Shown: positions 45,560 through 59,181, counted from the first letter of the stretch. The stretch is DNA of 64,000 nt from Bolinopsis microptera (GCF_026151205.1 NC_087073.1:12679578-12743577), one strand, 5' to 3'. Notes: generated from the sequence alone by a model not told the origin. Translations and numbers: made by a program.

Positions 45560-47720
45560 GCTGGATTTTAATGTATTCAACTTGGGACATAACAATAGAA
45601 ATGAATATGATGTACCCGCCTTGTTTTGAATTTCTCTCCCTGCCTTTGAGGTTCATTGTTCCTTGCTCGTTGCCCCTATTGTTCCAGAGCTGAGAGCCCA
45701 TGCCCCTTGAATCTTGATGATCTGTCGGCTGAACAAATTTATAATTTAAAAGTTGCATGAAACATTAAAGGTAAATCCAGTTCGAATAGACGGGCCGGGA
45801 AGCTAATCGAGCGGGGCTAGACCACGGCATAACTCACGTCATTATTGAAGAGTAACGAACTGTTGGGGAGGTAAATGTATTAAGACTTGGTATTAAGACT
45901 TGTTATTAAGACTTGGGGAGTCGGAGAAGTGATTAACGAATCCATTTGGTAATTAAACTGCCCCCAGGTCACGCCTTTTATCAGGAGTCGCGTTTAGTTT
46001 AACCGACCTTTATTCCTTTGTCTGCTTTTAGCTCTAACATCACTATTACACCAAAAGAAGTTGACCCTACATTTGGCCTACCTTTGTTTGGGTTCCAATG
46101 TTTTATAATGTGGAGCCCAAAACAAAGAGGAATGACCAGCTGCTAATGTTGGATAAACTTAACCCCTGTATAGTAAAGCTGTTTGTGTCCTACAACCTAC
46201 ATTGTGAACTGTATTAGAATTTGTCTTGTCCGAATTTGTCGTCTGATAAAAGGGATCTTTTAAGTTAATGACCTCCATTTATTTATCTCAACGACAGATT
46301 AAATTCATACTGTTTTGGAGTCTACGGAAAACGACATATTTAGTGACTACTACTACCACAATTATTTAATAAGGCACATCTCTTCAAACCACCACGAGTA
46401 CAGACAGTTTTGACTTTGATATCGTGCAAAGGAGGCTCATTACCAGGTTCTCCAGCTAGAGAGATTACTTGACAAACCGCGAGTATTTAAATACGACTGA
46501 TACCAGTCAACTACAAGAATTAAAGTAGTTGTAGCTACATGAGTGCGACAAGTGTCATTATTAAAAAGTTACTTGTCACCCTCTCTCTCTCTCTATCCGG
46601 TGCTCATGCTCTCATTACTGGGTTGCAAGCTGTTTGTATATAGCTGCCAGCATTGCCGCTAAATGCGTTTTAATTCTCCATAATCGGCATGTTATCGGGT
46701 TTAACAAAGTTGTAATGTCATTTTAAGGAGCTCCCTCTCTCTGACACTCTTCCAGCTCTTAGTCTTAAACTGACGAGTCATTAAACTTAAAGTTGTACTT
46801 CCAAGTTCAATAGCTTTATACGGGTTTATTTCATCTTATTTCAATTGGATGCGGGGCGATTGTAAGATTCTTAATATAGATCACGCAAAGAGCGAATGGT
46901 AGAGCTGATCGGATCCTAACTGCTTAACAAAAGCTGTTAATTTCTTTGTTTATTATTTACGACTTACGATCTCACTTTATGAACATTATGTAGCATCATA
47001 AGATCAGTAACTACTGATAAGCTCTAGAGACGCCCGTTAGTCAGTTAGTCACTTTAAGTATGATAATTGTCAATATTATATCGGTTATATAATATATTTA
47101 TTAATATGTCTCACTTCCTTATAATGCATCTGTCAATATTATATCGGTTATATACTATGTCTCACTTTATTAACCCTAAAACCGCGTAACTCTTACTTAT
47201 TGCTGCTACATTTTGAGTTACTATAAACATGTACGTGGCGCGGATGAGTTCCATTATCAATATCATAAACATAAGATATAGGGGGTTCTAATCTGATAAT
47301 AGACGAAGGAAAGGATCGCCTATTAATACTGCTGGATGCTTTTGCTAGCAAACACAGCTGTCATCTAATATGATCAGACGATATTTACGAAATATACCAA
47401 TAAATTAATATTATGCAGCAGCAGACGGGCGGGGAGGCAGCCTAGCTGGACTCCCCGGAGTCATGAGTCGTAAAAGCTACGCCAGTTGATCTTGCATAAC
47501 TCGGAGCAAGGTTCCAGCATATGAATTTTGCTGTTTCTTCGCCACAATACGGCACAATAAGCCCCACTTGGCAGTTTAATGCTGTCTCATGTTGAACTGA
47601 ACTTCAAATGCTTCAATGTCTTCAACTTGGGACAATAGAAATTTACCCTGCTTGTTTTGAATTTCTGTCCATATATTTAAACTCATTGTTCCGCATTCGC
47701 TGTCCCTTTTATTCTAGGCT
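45560..47720. repeat. Dispersed repeat pair of about 110 bp
   Basis: 45577-45700 and 47620-47720 share TTCAACTTGGGAC, AATAGAAAT, CTTGTTTTGAATTTCT and CATTGTTCC in order, with gaps. An old interspersed repeat in direct orientation. The rest of the interval shows no gene. Confidence 0.55.
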
Positions 47721-47939
47721 CCGCGGTGCTTAATATTTAACAGAACTGAGTGCTTATCTGGTATATCTTACTAGGTTTAGTTCACATTTCACCTAGACCC
47801 ATCTGTGTTATCAAAGGCTGCGCTGTGTCCTTAGTCTCTAAATCGATGACCTCATGACCTGGATTATGGACCGTGCTGTACCTTGTACTTTCTCTTTTTA
47901 GAATTAGTTCGCACTCATCACTTGTCAATGTCAATGAGT

Positions 47940-47984
47940 GGAACAAAGGTGGTGACGACAAGTTGTCGTCACCGCCTTTGTTCC
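47940..47984. repeat. 45 bp palindrome
   Basis: Arms of 22 bp, GGAACAAAGGTGGTGACGAC and complement, with one mismatched pair (T against C) and a one-base centre. Confidence 0.85.
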
Positions 47985-50900
47985 TCTGTCGGCCGGTCGT
48001 ATTCACGTGTGCAAGTTTTAAATTCTTAACGAGCTTCGGCACAGCTTATATTATAATCTTTATTATTAATTCTTGCTATTAAAGCAGAGGAAGATGTTGT
48101 TGTCTAATCGATTTACGTCGCTCAGACCGATGATCTTGGGGCCCAGTGCTTTCAGCTGCATGTGTCCAGGATCACCATGGATCCATACTTTTAGTCTTAT
48201 AATCCTGATGATAATTTACTTCATCACCTCAATCCAACCATTACTGATGAGTATGACTTATGATTCCAAAACTAAACCTAAAATTGACATTTAGAACCTT
48301 AAATATGTGAGGCACGTGGTAACTGTGGCTAACAATCTAATGCTCGAATGAGAAGAGCAGGGGCACGTGGTGAATAGAGCACTGAATTAAGAAAACTGTA
48401 ATTAGAGGGATCACTGCAGGGCTCTAAATTTAGTATCTACAGTACTGAGGCCTGTTTTCATGGAGCTGAAAAAGGGTCATCATCTATATTCTATAGTTAT
48501 CATTGAGCTTGAACTTATGGGTTCTCAAAAATGAGGCGAATAGTATCTTTGAGAGTTCTTTGATAAATGAAAGGGTTCAAGCGTTGAATTTTGAATACTT
48601 ATCTTTTAGTGTAAGAAAAAAACTTTAAACTTCAATATAATTCTCCCCTGATACTGTGTGGTCCACGCAATCTACGTGATGAGAAACCCAGAGTAAGTAT
48701 TGTTAATTTATTAAAGCTCAGGACTTACTTCGTCAAATCGTGTCGCTGGTTGAATCACGAGGTGATCGTTCGATTCAAAGCTAAATTTATCGCATTTGAC
48801 TGAAAATATTATAGTGAGCAAGAAATTTGATTAATAAAAGTTCTAGCATGGAGCTGTGAGTTGTAAGATGAAAGGAGCGATGCACTGAGAATCCTACCAA
48901 GTACCGATAAATATGATATTTAATTAATGAGGAAAACTTTTGTGGGAGGTGAAATGCCGGCTGCTTATCAGTCGAGCCGTGACTTATTCTGTGCCGTTAT
49001 CATGACACGAAGCGGTAATCAAATTTATGAAGTTATTCGTATAATTTTGGAGGCGTCTGAGTGCAACTTTTATGTGCAAAATGACGATGTTGCAACTTTC
49101 TGGATATTTTCCAGTTACTGTCGTTTTAAATTCCTGTCACGCGACTTTTCCTCAATATTTTTATCTTTAACAGATATTTTATTATTTTTATAAGATTATG
49201 AGTATAGGACGCTTACCGGCTTACATGCATCCTGCTCGTTGAAATCATGCTATCACTTTAACTTCAGTACTTTGTTGCAAGTTTAGCTGGGAGTAACGCT
49301 AACGGCATCACAATATATAAATATTTGTAATATAAAGAATGTGATAATTAATGAGAGGCATGCTCGCCTGTTTAAGTTTGGATGCGCATTCATCCACCGA
49401 AAAGTCGTTTTGTAGCCTGCTTGTTAAGCGACATTTTAAATGATGGGGCTCGGTAACATTACGTCCTCCAGTCCGGTTTCGTTATTTTGATTAACTAATA
49501 TTAATTAATTCGATTTACTTGACTATATAAATTAAGCTTATTTTCATCAAATTTAATTCTTGACAATAAGTTAATGCCTAATCAGTGATTAGGGATAAGT
49601 AATCACTACAACGTGAACCCGTTTTTATGTTATTTTACCCAATGGACTCGATTATATCGACTGTTTCCTCTCAACTGTGATTTGCTACTGTTTTCTCTAA
49701 ATTCCATCCTCCACTGAGCCCGGAGACCGAGAAGACTGCAGGTGTACGTGTGGCAGGGTAAATATTGATTAACGGTCGTCTCGTGACTCGTCCTGGAATT
49801 TGTGACAAACTTTTATAGCACTCTAACTCGCAAATACTCATCATACTGCTTTCTTAAACATTTCAACGCCACATAATTAGTTCTGTCATTAAGATTCTTT
49901 CAAGAGCTGTTATAACTGTTACCACGTCAGAAAAAGATTATTGAGCATACAGATTGTAAAATCTCTAGTAGTCCGTGGAAATGAAAAAGCTGGGTTAATC
50001 AGTAGTGTTATAAAACAAAACATGAAGATTATAAGAATAGGTCTCAATCACTCTAGACTTTCTGTAAAGTTTCTCTTCTCCAATGCGTTTCCTTACAATA
50101 ACCAGGGTATAGCTATTGATTACTGCCACGCAGTATAATTGCCTTTTGTTCGTATGTTGGGGTTTGTGACTTTTCAACACTTCTCAATATTGATTGTCTT
50201 ACGTTTTCTATTAACAAGGCTTGTTTTCTACGAATTATTGATAAATTATTAAGCATTTTATACTATACGGTTATAATTTTTTATTAAATATTTTGAAAAC
50301 TCACTGGTGCTTCCTACGTAGGGCTCAAAATGTTGGCTCAAAATATTTAAAACATGCTTAAATAAGCTTGCATGTCCTAAAATGAAAGCTTAAGATCTAC
50401 TGCATTCGAGGATATCTTAACTTTCGAAATTGGATGGAACGCGACGCCAATATTCAACGAATATTATTCCTAGTATTTGACCCAAAGATGGCCAAGTTTT
50501 TATACAGGGAATAACTTTAACTGAGATTACATTAATATAATGACATATAGACTTGAAATATACCACCTATGCCAATTTTACTGTTTTAGCTCCATTACAC
50601 TCCAGGACTTTCTGGCTCTAAATCTCATAACGCCTTAAAATCTTTATTTAGAATTGATTTAAGTTAAGCGCCCAGCACTAAGTTTTGTTTTTCAGTTAGC
50701 GGGGGTGTTTTTAGTGCTTGAAAAATCCGTGAGACTTGTCTCATTAAAAAAAAACGAAACATGGCCTTAAATATCGAAAATTAGTTCGCACACCGTTTAT
50801 TTCAGCTCATTGCTCAGAACTTTTGAAAAAGGTAGACATCTTAAGATGCCGGAGACATGTTTAGCAATCATTTGAGCACCTAATGGCTTAGATTATGTTG

Positions 50901-51014
50901 GAGAGATTGAATGTTTTTGGGCGTCACCACCGTCGAGCTCTCCCTTCTATCTACGACCACCAGCGAAGCTTGCAATTGCACCTTTACAATTATACCAACA
51001 TGCACATCATCACA
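47985..51014. other. Intergenic stretch
   Basis: No gene that I can support. Short open frames such as 48927-49193 lack any recognisable motif. Confidence 0.35.
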
Positions 51015-51186
51015 TAGTTGGTTCGTGCGTCAATTTTTCGGGTAAAGTGCGTAAAGTGCGTTTGAATTATTTCGTGCGTTAAAAGTGCGTTTAAGTACAT
51101 TTACCGTTGAATTCACCGTTTTACGTTTTTTCGTACGTTAAGTGCGTTATGTTTTAAAAGTACGTTAAGTGCGCACGAACCAACTA
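51015..51186. mobile_element. TA-flanked MITE rich in AAGTGCGTT words
   Basis: 172 bp with ends TAGTTGGTTCGTGCG and CGCACGAACCAACTA. The interior holds several AAAGTGCGTT and TACGTTAAGTGCG repeats. TA at each tip suggests a Tc1/mariner-type target. Confidence 0.65.
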
Positions 51187-51551
51187 TGCATCATCATAGG
51201 GATTGACAGCTTTTGATATATTGCACAAGTAGCTTCAATTGATCAACTCTTAATTGGGCTACAATCCTTGACAGGCCTATAATTATCAAATTTTATCTCA
51301 CTCTAGTTCTACAGTATGATCAGAGCGTATAGTAAAGCGAATGCTTCCCGGAATCAGCACAATGAAGAGAACAAGATGCTGTTGGAATTTTAATTATTCA
51401 TCTTCTCTAGTAGTCCCTACAGCCTCTCCTCTATACAAGCTATACTATTAATGCTCTCGGATCCACGAACTCTCTTGAGATTCGGGCTTTTAAAAACGTC
51501 CACCTCATTCTACCTGTCACTTTACCTCAATCATCTTCTCATATATTTCCC

Positions 51552-51665
51552 CGGTATCCTTTACCTGGAGGGTTACCACACCGAGAGGCAGGCAGAGCAT
51601 CTTCATGCTATGAGCTATCCTTTTGTGGGCCAACCAGGTCCAGCCTCTCTTAAAAAATAATAAAC
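51552..51665 (+). mobile_element. LINE 3' end fragment
   Basis: GTGGGCCAACCAGGTCCAGC then CTCTCTTAAAAAATAATAA matches the 3' end of the LINE at 61250-62525 read on its own strand (GTGGGCCAACCAGGCCCAGC then CTCTCTAAAAA). About 90 bp is shared, including the A-rich tail. Confidence 0.7.
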
Positions 51666-53006
51666 CCACACCCACACCCTCACCCCCACCAGTGTTCACT
51701 TAAGGTTTAGAACTTTTAATTTGATGCCTAAAATTTTATTCATGGTAAGAATGGCTTGAATCAAAGCCATCATAATTTATTATTTTTAGCTTCATTTATA
51801 ACGTTTCTGTGAGCTAGTGAAACGACCGCCTTTTAGGAAATAGGAACGGTCAACGTTTCAATTATTTATTACAACATCATAAATAGTATATTCAAATAGT
51901 TTCTAGGCAAGAATGACTTCTAGTATTACCTGAGTTTTCTATGACCCCTTTGTCACGATTAAGTTTTTGTTAGGCGGCTGGCGAGGGTTCCTGTCATCAT
52001 TGATGGCTCTATCGCAGATCCCCAGTCGCACATTCTGAGCAGTAATATAATACTGAGCACTTGACAGCAGTAAAAGTGCGACTTGTAATGACGGTGGTCC
52101 ACTTGACCCCTAAGTTTTAAATTTTTACAAGGCAGCTGATCTGACACGATTTTAATTCCGTTTAGTACTGTTAAATTTCGGCATCTCTGATATCGTGTCT
52201 CTCGTTTTTTGTTATTGGAACTATTTGATAGGTAGATCAGCATGCAGTATTTTATTTTTTCTATTCTATGACACTGACAGTTTATGGAAACTATTGTTAG
52301 GAAATTACAATAAATTATCATGAAATGTGTGGATGCTTTTCCAGGATTTTCAATTAATGCTACTGAATTGGAATGTCACGTGAACAAGTCATAATAACGA
52401 TATTGACTATTGATTAATTGAGAATTGCTCAGTATGCTATTGCTGCACATGAGGGATCAATGCAGCGGCCGTATGTTGGACTTAAGATCTTAAAGAATTT
52501 CTGTTATGATCGTTTTTTGTGCTTTTAGTTTTACAAAGAAAGCTATTACAATGCGTTTTAGATAAGATATGCAGTCAGTTGAACATTTTTAAACTTCCAA
52601 ACATTCCGGAATCATGTGTCGAAGGTCAATTGAAGTTAACAATGAGGCTAGTATGCATGATAACAATTAGAGTTAGCAATTCTGAATTTGGACGCTATTG
52701 TTTATCTCAAATATTTGTATTTCTGCACGTTCGAACAGAAATAGGTTAAACACAGTCTCTTTTAGTTTACCAATAAAGTTTGCCATGTCGGCTTTACTAT
52801 TTTACTGCTACAACCTATAATAGAATATTTTTCTTCAGAATTGTATTAAAATTGAACAATGTTCAAAATCGAAAAACAAATACAGAAAATTTAGACTCAA
52901 CTTTTTGATCCAGCATTTTCTGAAGACATCACTTTTATTGTGTGGCCCATGCCCCATATTTTTATTCAAATATCGGAAATCAACTTGCTAATTTCTGTTA
53001 TTATTA
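51666..53006. other. Upstream region of the GPCR gene
   Basis: No exon that I can support. A likely 3' splice site (CTAATTTCTGTTATTATTAG, ending at 53007) sits two bases before the GPCR start codon, so a 5' untranslated exon probably lies in or beyond this stretch. Confidence 0.4.
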
Positions 53007-53009
53007 GCC

Positions 53010-55343
53010 ATGAACGAAACAGGAAACGATACAGGAGATCCAATGTTGACCCTGCCGGTACAGGCAGCATTTGCGACCTCAATGACGGTGTTCTTCCTAG
53101 TTGATATCCTGGGAAACTCCCTAGTGATACTCGCAATCATCACCAATCCTAAGCTGCAAAGCACCTCAAACTTCTACCTCTTCGCTCTCGCCGTCACTGA
53201 CATCTCAATTGGTAACTTAGTTCAGATATTGTGCTTTTTCTTATACATTTTTACAATATTTAGCATCATTTGAGCGTCTGCGTAAGAATTGGGATCAGGG
53301 AGAGGGTTAATAATAATAAGAGGGTTTGGGATCAAAGTACTACTAAGTTAGTGTTAGTGAAGATATGGTCTTGATAAATGATTATTTCATCATGTGGTGC
53401 GAGTAATAACGTCACTATAACATAACAATAAGATTGTATTGTATAAAGGACACACCCTCCATTTAGTGTACCACTATTCACAGTGAGCTGGTGTACCTAG
53501 CAATTAGGATATTGGATATAGGTGGCTCATTACACTGCATCACACCACTCACCACTCACCACACAATTCACCACTTTATTCACCACTTTATTGACCAGTT
53601 AATTTGCAACTTACCAACCAGTAAAACTGTAAAACACCGGTCAGCTCCGGATATTACTTCTGCAACGATATAATAATATTGGGCATCTTATTCAAACAAT
53701 TAATTTATCAGTAAAATATGTAGATTAAATTGAAGCTTAATAATTTACAGGCATGGTCGGGACTCGGGACTCCAGATTTTTAAGTTTCCCTAACCTCAAT
53801 AAACCAGGTATCAACACGATGTTGCCCGCAACGATAACTGTGAGTGCTCAACGCGGTGTCTTGCCCCCTTGGATGTGTACTCTAACCAGCTTTGTGGATA
53901 CCATGACCCTCCCTGTCTCTCTGTGGATCCTGTCAGCTTCCTCTCTGGACAGATGTGTCATGATATTTAAACCCTACAAGTACAAGTGAGTTGGTCTTCC
54001 GGCTTGGTCCGTAAACTCAAAACTTGGATTGTCTGGTTTTTTGGTGTGATGTTGACCCTTTACTAAAGCATATATAACTTTACTTTCGTTTTAAAAGCAC
54101 GTTCAAGATTTCAAGTGGTGTAGGCTGATCTTGAATGGCTAAAAGGTCTGTTTGGGAAGCTGCAGTGCATGCTTGGAGGTGCATGCGAACAAGTCTGAAC
54201 ACTTATAACAAGGGCATGTATTATCACATTTTAAACGCTACTTTTCAGTCTGCATTTGTAAACTTCTAAACGCTGTTTGTGTATTTTGTTCTCACCCTCA
54301 ATACTAAGCCTGTACAGGGCGTGGATAAACAGGAAGAAAACGTTCATCTTTATCGGGGTGGTGGCTGTCTCCTGCGCTGTTGTGTGCTGTCCTATCTTCA
54401 CTCCACAAGTAGCCAGCTCTTGGAACCTCCACAGTTACACCTGCGGACCAGACTTCTTTGAAAATCTGGACTACTTTGCTGCTTACTGCTTCTTCACCTT
54501 CCCTCTTCCTATCCTTATCGTCATCGTCAGCTACGCTATCATTTTCTCGGTAAGGAAATATTTTTACACTTCCAGTATAACAAAATCCGTCATCCGAGTA
54601 TTTGGTGACGATGCTTATTATTTTAATTTTAAATACAGTTGAATCTACAATTGAAGAAGCACTTTGCCCCTATTTGAAAACGTTTTCCTTACTAGGTGGT
54701 GACATCACTGCAGTGTAGAGTAAACAGACAGAAGATTCGAGCAACAATGACCGTTCTGGCGGTCATCATCTGCTTGCTGGTTTGCATTTTGCCTGTCTGG
54801 TGCCGTGCTCTGTACATCCTCTTCTACATCAGGGCATACGATAAACCTCCCCAAATCTACCCTACACTTGAGATATCCCTTCACTGGCTCCTCTTCAGCC
54901 ACTCCGCAATCAATCCCATCATATACGGACTCATCAACCCCCAGTTCCAAGCCAGCTTTAAGAAGATCATCTTCTTCTTCAACAGTGATACCCCCAGTTT
55001 CGCTGATACAAGGAGGGGAACTTACGATGGGGCTACTACAATGAGCGTTAAGAAACGCCCCTCCCCAAGACCACCTTCTAGTCAGTGCCACAGCGTGGAC
55101 AGTGTCAAGGACTCCTCCATGAAGGAGAAAAACAGTGTTAATAACACCGAGAACTTTCTGCACGACATTTCCTGTTCCATTCTCCGCAACAACAAGACCT
55201 TTCTTGGGTTAAAATTCTCGAAAATCGGCGGCAAGAGACAAAATCTGAGCAGCACCTCTCAGACGGGTGGAAACAATATCTCTGACAATCCCGATAGTGA
55301 ACCTTATTTCGAGTCCACTGTTCAGACAACCACGCATGTTTAG
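53010..55343 (+). CDS. Class A, aminergic-like G protein-coupled receptor
   Basis: Four exons (53010-53211, 53751-53985, 54318-54549, 54696-55343), all GT-AG, phases 1, 2, 0; 438 residues. N-glycosylation sites at N2 and N6. Seven membrane segments with the class A landmarks: GN at 35-36 (N1.50), LAVTD with D64 (D2.50), C110 and C188 for the extracellular disulfide, D134-R135-C136 in place of DRY, P210 and Y218 in segment 5, CILP at 253-256 where CWxP is usual, and NPIIY at 296-300. D117 falls seven residues after C110, which is D3.32, the amine-binding Asp; W287 is W7.40. The third inner loop is short and the tail is about 130 residues, Ser/Thr-rich. The likely ligand is a monoamine or relative, but the missing W6.48 and aromatic 6.51 make this an orphan. 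Inserted in the plasma membrane and expected to signal through G proteins. Confidence 0.85.
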
Positions 55344-55351
55344 GCCACCTT

Positions 55352-55363
55352 AATAAAAATAAA
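55352..55363 (+). terminator. Polyadenylation signals of the GPCR gene
   Basis: Two adjacent AATAAA hexamers at 55352 and 55358, 9-15 bases past the stop codon, implying a very short 3' untranslated region. Confidence 0.7.
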
Positions 55364-56860
55364 TATATTTTATACACTTAGTTATTAATTTTAGTCTTAG
55401 TATCGGCTGCTTAGTGCTCCCCCACACCACAACAGATTATGTACTAAGTTGTACTAATTTAAGTGATTGTGACTTAAATGCAAACAAACTGGTTAATCGA
55501 TTCAACTTTGCATTATAATATTCGAATTGCAACGTGCAATGACTTCCTCGAAATTTGGCTTTCAGCCATCGAAAAATCTATAATTAACTTTAATTTTTAT
55601 CCACTTATTAACTTTTTGCAGCTATTTTTAGTGTTAATTAGATGTCGCTTGTAAATATGATCAACTTTATTCCATTTGAGCTGGCGGATTGGTCCGATCA
55701 AGGGATTTACATTACGCTTAATGATTATTATTTAGGATGATTCATTCCTAATAAATATCATCCGCTCGAATATGTTTTAATTATAGTGGTATGGTATGCT
55801 GTAATCTATTTCATCTTTATGTGAAATATCTTATTACTACGTATAGTACTGAACGATTTACGAAGCACGTTAAGAATTTAATTAGTTGACTTGATCACTT
55901 TCTCATTTAGATTGGATCTGTGAGGTCAGAGGTGCCGACTGGAAATGAATATCTACTAGCAGTTCACATCTATAAAAGTCGCATTAGGATAATATCCATA
56001 GTTTTACTCCTTTTTAAGCAAATTGGTCTTACGTCTTGAACTAATCAGTAAATTTCGAAAGCGAAATAAACATTGCAAATTCTACACTCTTGATCAAGAG
56101 AAACTTTGAGAATATATTTCTTTTCCATTCTTATAGAATTTACTTGATACTTCCTTTTATTATGATGATATGATATTTGTACGGCACGAGGTTTGACGTG
56201 GGTGAATTTAACAGGAAAGTTCAAGTAAGGTAAAGGCGATCTGGTATTCTCTTTTTCAATATATCTCTAGATATACAAGTTCCTAATGGTCATGAATAGT
56301 AAAATGATCGTGTTACAAATACATAGGTTAACTACTGATAAACATTTATATATTTGCTCTCCGTTCTTTCAGCTCATTACTCATACATTTACTAAGGGGA
56401 ATCACTCTATTAATATTATGTATCGATGAAAATGTATGTACATGTAATTGTATAACTGATTACTATTAGTATTAATATTATATACCATTCAAGATTTTTA
56501 CTAAATTTAATTTTGTCACTGTTGACTTTATTTTCAATGATAAGCAGTGGCGCAACTTAAGGTAAAGGAGGGTTGTTTTGGAATCAGCATTGAAAAATAT
56601 ATCGAGTCAAGCTACTTTAATACCTGGCGAGTGATTTAGTGGGACAGACTTTAATAAAGTTCGTCAAAATTGTCCCACATTCGAACATTATTTGCTCTGG
56701 CCGATTGTTAGTTTCGTGTTTTTTCTATAATAACCCAGAAAAAAATGGGGAAAATTGGCCAAGGAATGAAATTTGTACATTGTAGGTCCCGAAATTTGGA
56801 TGCTAGGCTCTGCTTCTATATCGGGAATTAACTGAGGATTTCAGGCTTCAGTGTTTATAA
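55364..56860. other. Intergenic stretch
   Basis: AT-rich; no gene or repeat that I can support. Confidence 0.35.
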
Positions 56861-57039
56861 TGTGGTGGACATCACGTGATAGTCAAACGTTTAGAGCGAT
56901 TAATTAACCATCATCCGATTTTTACGGTTAGGGTTAAGGTTCTATTAAACAGTTTTGTTCGTAATATAACGTTTAGGTTTGGTGCTATTGATTCTAGATA
57001 TAGTGTGTTGGCTATCAATACTAATAATCTCAAGATGTG

Positions 57040-57057
57040 TGTCTGTCTGTCTGTCTG
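57040..57057. repeat. TGTC microsatellite
   Basis: GTGTGTCTGTCTGTCTGTCTG, a short tetranucleotide run. Confidence 0.7.
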
Positions 57058-57579
57058 TGGGTAATTTCCGAACAGCTTAATCAAGAAAACAGTAAGAGTT
57101 ACGGGGCTGGTTTTTTTCGGTATAGTGCCGACAAAACGCTGACCAAGCCAAATGATTAAGGTTTTTAAAATCTTAACACTCTCTCTCACACACTCTCTCT
57201 CTCCCCATTTACAGCTCCCCTAATTACTGCTTTGTACATAATTAGGTAATTTGGCAGTGGAGCCTATTACGTATCACTATTAGTATTGGATACGTATTAA
57301 GTGATGGGCGCTCAGAATTAAATTTACTCTAATGCGGTCGGTTTCAACTGAGCCAGTTTATAGAATTATACTTTTTCACTACAATTTTAACTTTTGCACA
57401 GTTTATACTTTTGCAATTCAAGTTGCAATTCATTCAGTTGAATTTCAACTGCGATAGTGAAGTCCCGGCCGTAGGCACGGGTTACACTAGTAAAATAAAT
57501 GTGATTAATCTTATAAAGCGAACGGTAGAGGCTTTTATAATTAAGAATACTACAATCTACAATAGAAAGTTAGTTTATT

Positions 57580-58749
57580 TACTCGAGCGTGCTAAATCAC
57601 TCTATAGTCGATCTTCGAGATTGTTCTAAAAGGGCCCCCGACAGTTGAAACCAACATCATTCGATGTATTTTCGGACGCTGATTCTGAATCACCCCCATG
57701 GCATAGGGTTAAAATACTGACGAGATATTGGCGAAAAACTGTCTCGATCACGTGATATGACCGTATAAGGAAGTTAGTCTAATTTCTCGTTAGGGTTAGG
57801 GTTTCAGCATATGCTCTTGTTAAGGATTGGGTTAGGGTTTCCAATAGTCGTTCAGGACCAGCTAGAGAACGGGTTGAAAAAGTCACGTGACAGTCGAGTG
57901 TAGAGTGATTAATCATCATCCTTATTTACTACATCATTACTTTCCATTTCCAAACTCTTGGCACTTGGTGCGGTGAAATGAACTGCATGTGTTGGGGCTC
58001 ACTGCATGTGGTGGGGCTCACTGCATGTGGCGTGGTGCCTTGTTTAGACTAGACTTAGAGGGTATGATTAATGATATTATTGGTGATAAAGAAAGCGCCC
58101 CGCGACAGGATGACTATTGAAAGTGATGGTTATAGTTTGTAGGGCTATAATTATGGTATCAGATGATCAGACGGGTAAAATTTACGGACAAGTTCGGTGA
58201 GAAACGTTTATCTACAAGTACATATAATAATGTATGTAATAAAAAAGTAAATGCCTTCACTGGGCCTTGGCAATGGCAGTGTGTTTGTAGGTTTATTCAA
58301 CGGACTTTAACTTGGACGGACATTAAATTAACGGAATTTATTTGAACGGACATTAAAATGAACGCTAGGGCCTCCAGTGTTCAAGTAATGTCCAAATAAG
58401 GTCCGATAAGGTATACATATTAATCATAGATATCGACAACAGAATCCTATACTTATACATTATAGTCTTGAAATTCTGTTACCACCGCCCCTCGAGCGTG
58501 CTAAATCACTCTACAGGGCCCCCGACCGTATTAGAGTTATAAGGAAGTTAGTCTAATTTCTCGTTAGGGTTAGCCTTAGTCATAGTGCTTAGGGTTTCAG
58601 CATATGCTTTTGTTAAGGCATAAGGATTGGGTTATATAGGGTTAGGGTTGGGATCAGATTATATTAGAGGGTTAGAGTTTCGAATAGTCGTTCAGGAAAT
58701 GCTAGAGAACGGGTTGAAAAAGTCACGTGACAGTCGAGTGTAGAGTGAT
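57580..58749 (+). repeat. Duplicated non-coding segment with TTAGGG words
   Basis: 57581-57910 and 58490-58749 are diverged direct copies: CTCGAGCGTGCTAAATCACT, AGGAAGTTAGTCTAATTTCT, TTTCAGCATATGCT and GTCACGTGACAGTCGAGTGT occur in the same order in both. GGGTTAGGGTT words resemble animal telomere repeats but are few and scattered. The first copy continues into AATCATCATCC without interruption; the second is split there by a family 1 element. Confidence 0.7.
58300..58412. mobile_element. MITE related to 16952-17043
   Basis: Shares GAACGGACATTAAAATGAAC, GCTAGGGCC and the right tip GTCCGATAAGGT. The left terminal repeat is worn. Confidence 0.5.
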
Positions 58750-58852
58750 TGTAGGTTTACAACCTACCAGGACGCGCGCCGAGTTGGACTCTTCGACGGT
58801 CCTAATATATGGAACAAATATTTTACGAGTATCACCCGTTAAGTAAAGTAAT
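58741..58852 (+). mobile_element. Hairpin element family 1, copy a
   Basis: The element is 58750-58842 (93 bp; begins TGTAGGTTTACAACC, ends CACCCGTTAA). Flanks TAGAGTGAT (58741-58749) and TAAAGTAAT (58844-58852) agree at 7 of 9 bases. The paralogous unfilled site at 57900-57915 (GTAGAGTGATTAATCATC) shows directly what was there before insertion. Confidence 0.7.
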
Positions 58853-59181
58853 TAATCATCATCCCATTTAATTAAATTCTAACTCACAATTTGATTGATT
58901 TTTGCAACCTTCCAAAAAGTTTGAAATCTTGGACCTGATTTTTAGACGATATTTAGAAGCCAGTCAATTTTAAAATCGACTTAAAATGTTTAAAAGACCT
59001 ACAGCAACATTTTATTCTGACAATCTCTTTCAAATGATCTTTAAATATATTTTGAAAGTTTCAGGGTGATAAATTTTAAAGTTCGATGTTCAGTGCGCGC
59101 AATTGAAAATCGCTCACACAACACACAAAACATGAACAATTACTCATTAACAGCTGATAAATATTACTTCCCTTTATGCAT

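Noticed and set aside
57780-58690. TTAGGG words as an internal telomere array
   Set aside because: Only scattered single or double units in otherwise unique, duplicated sequence; no tandem array.
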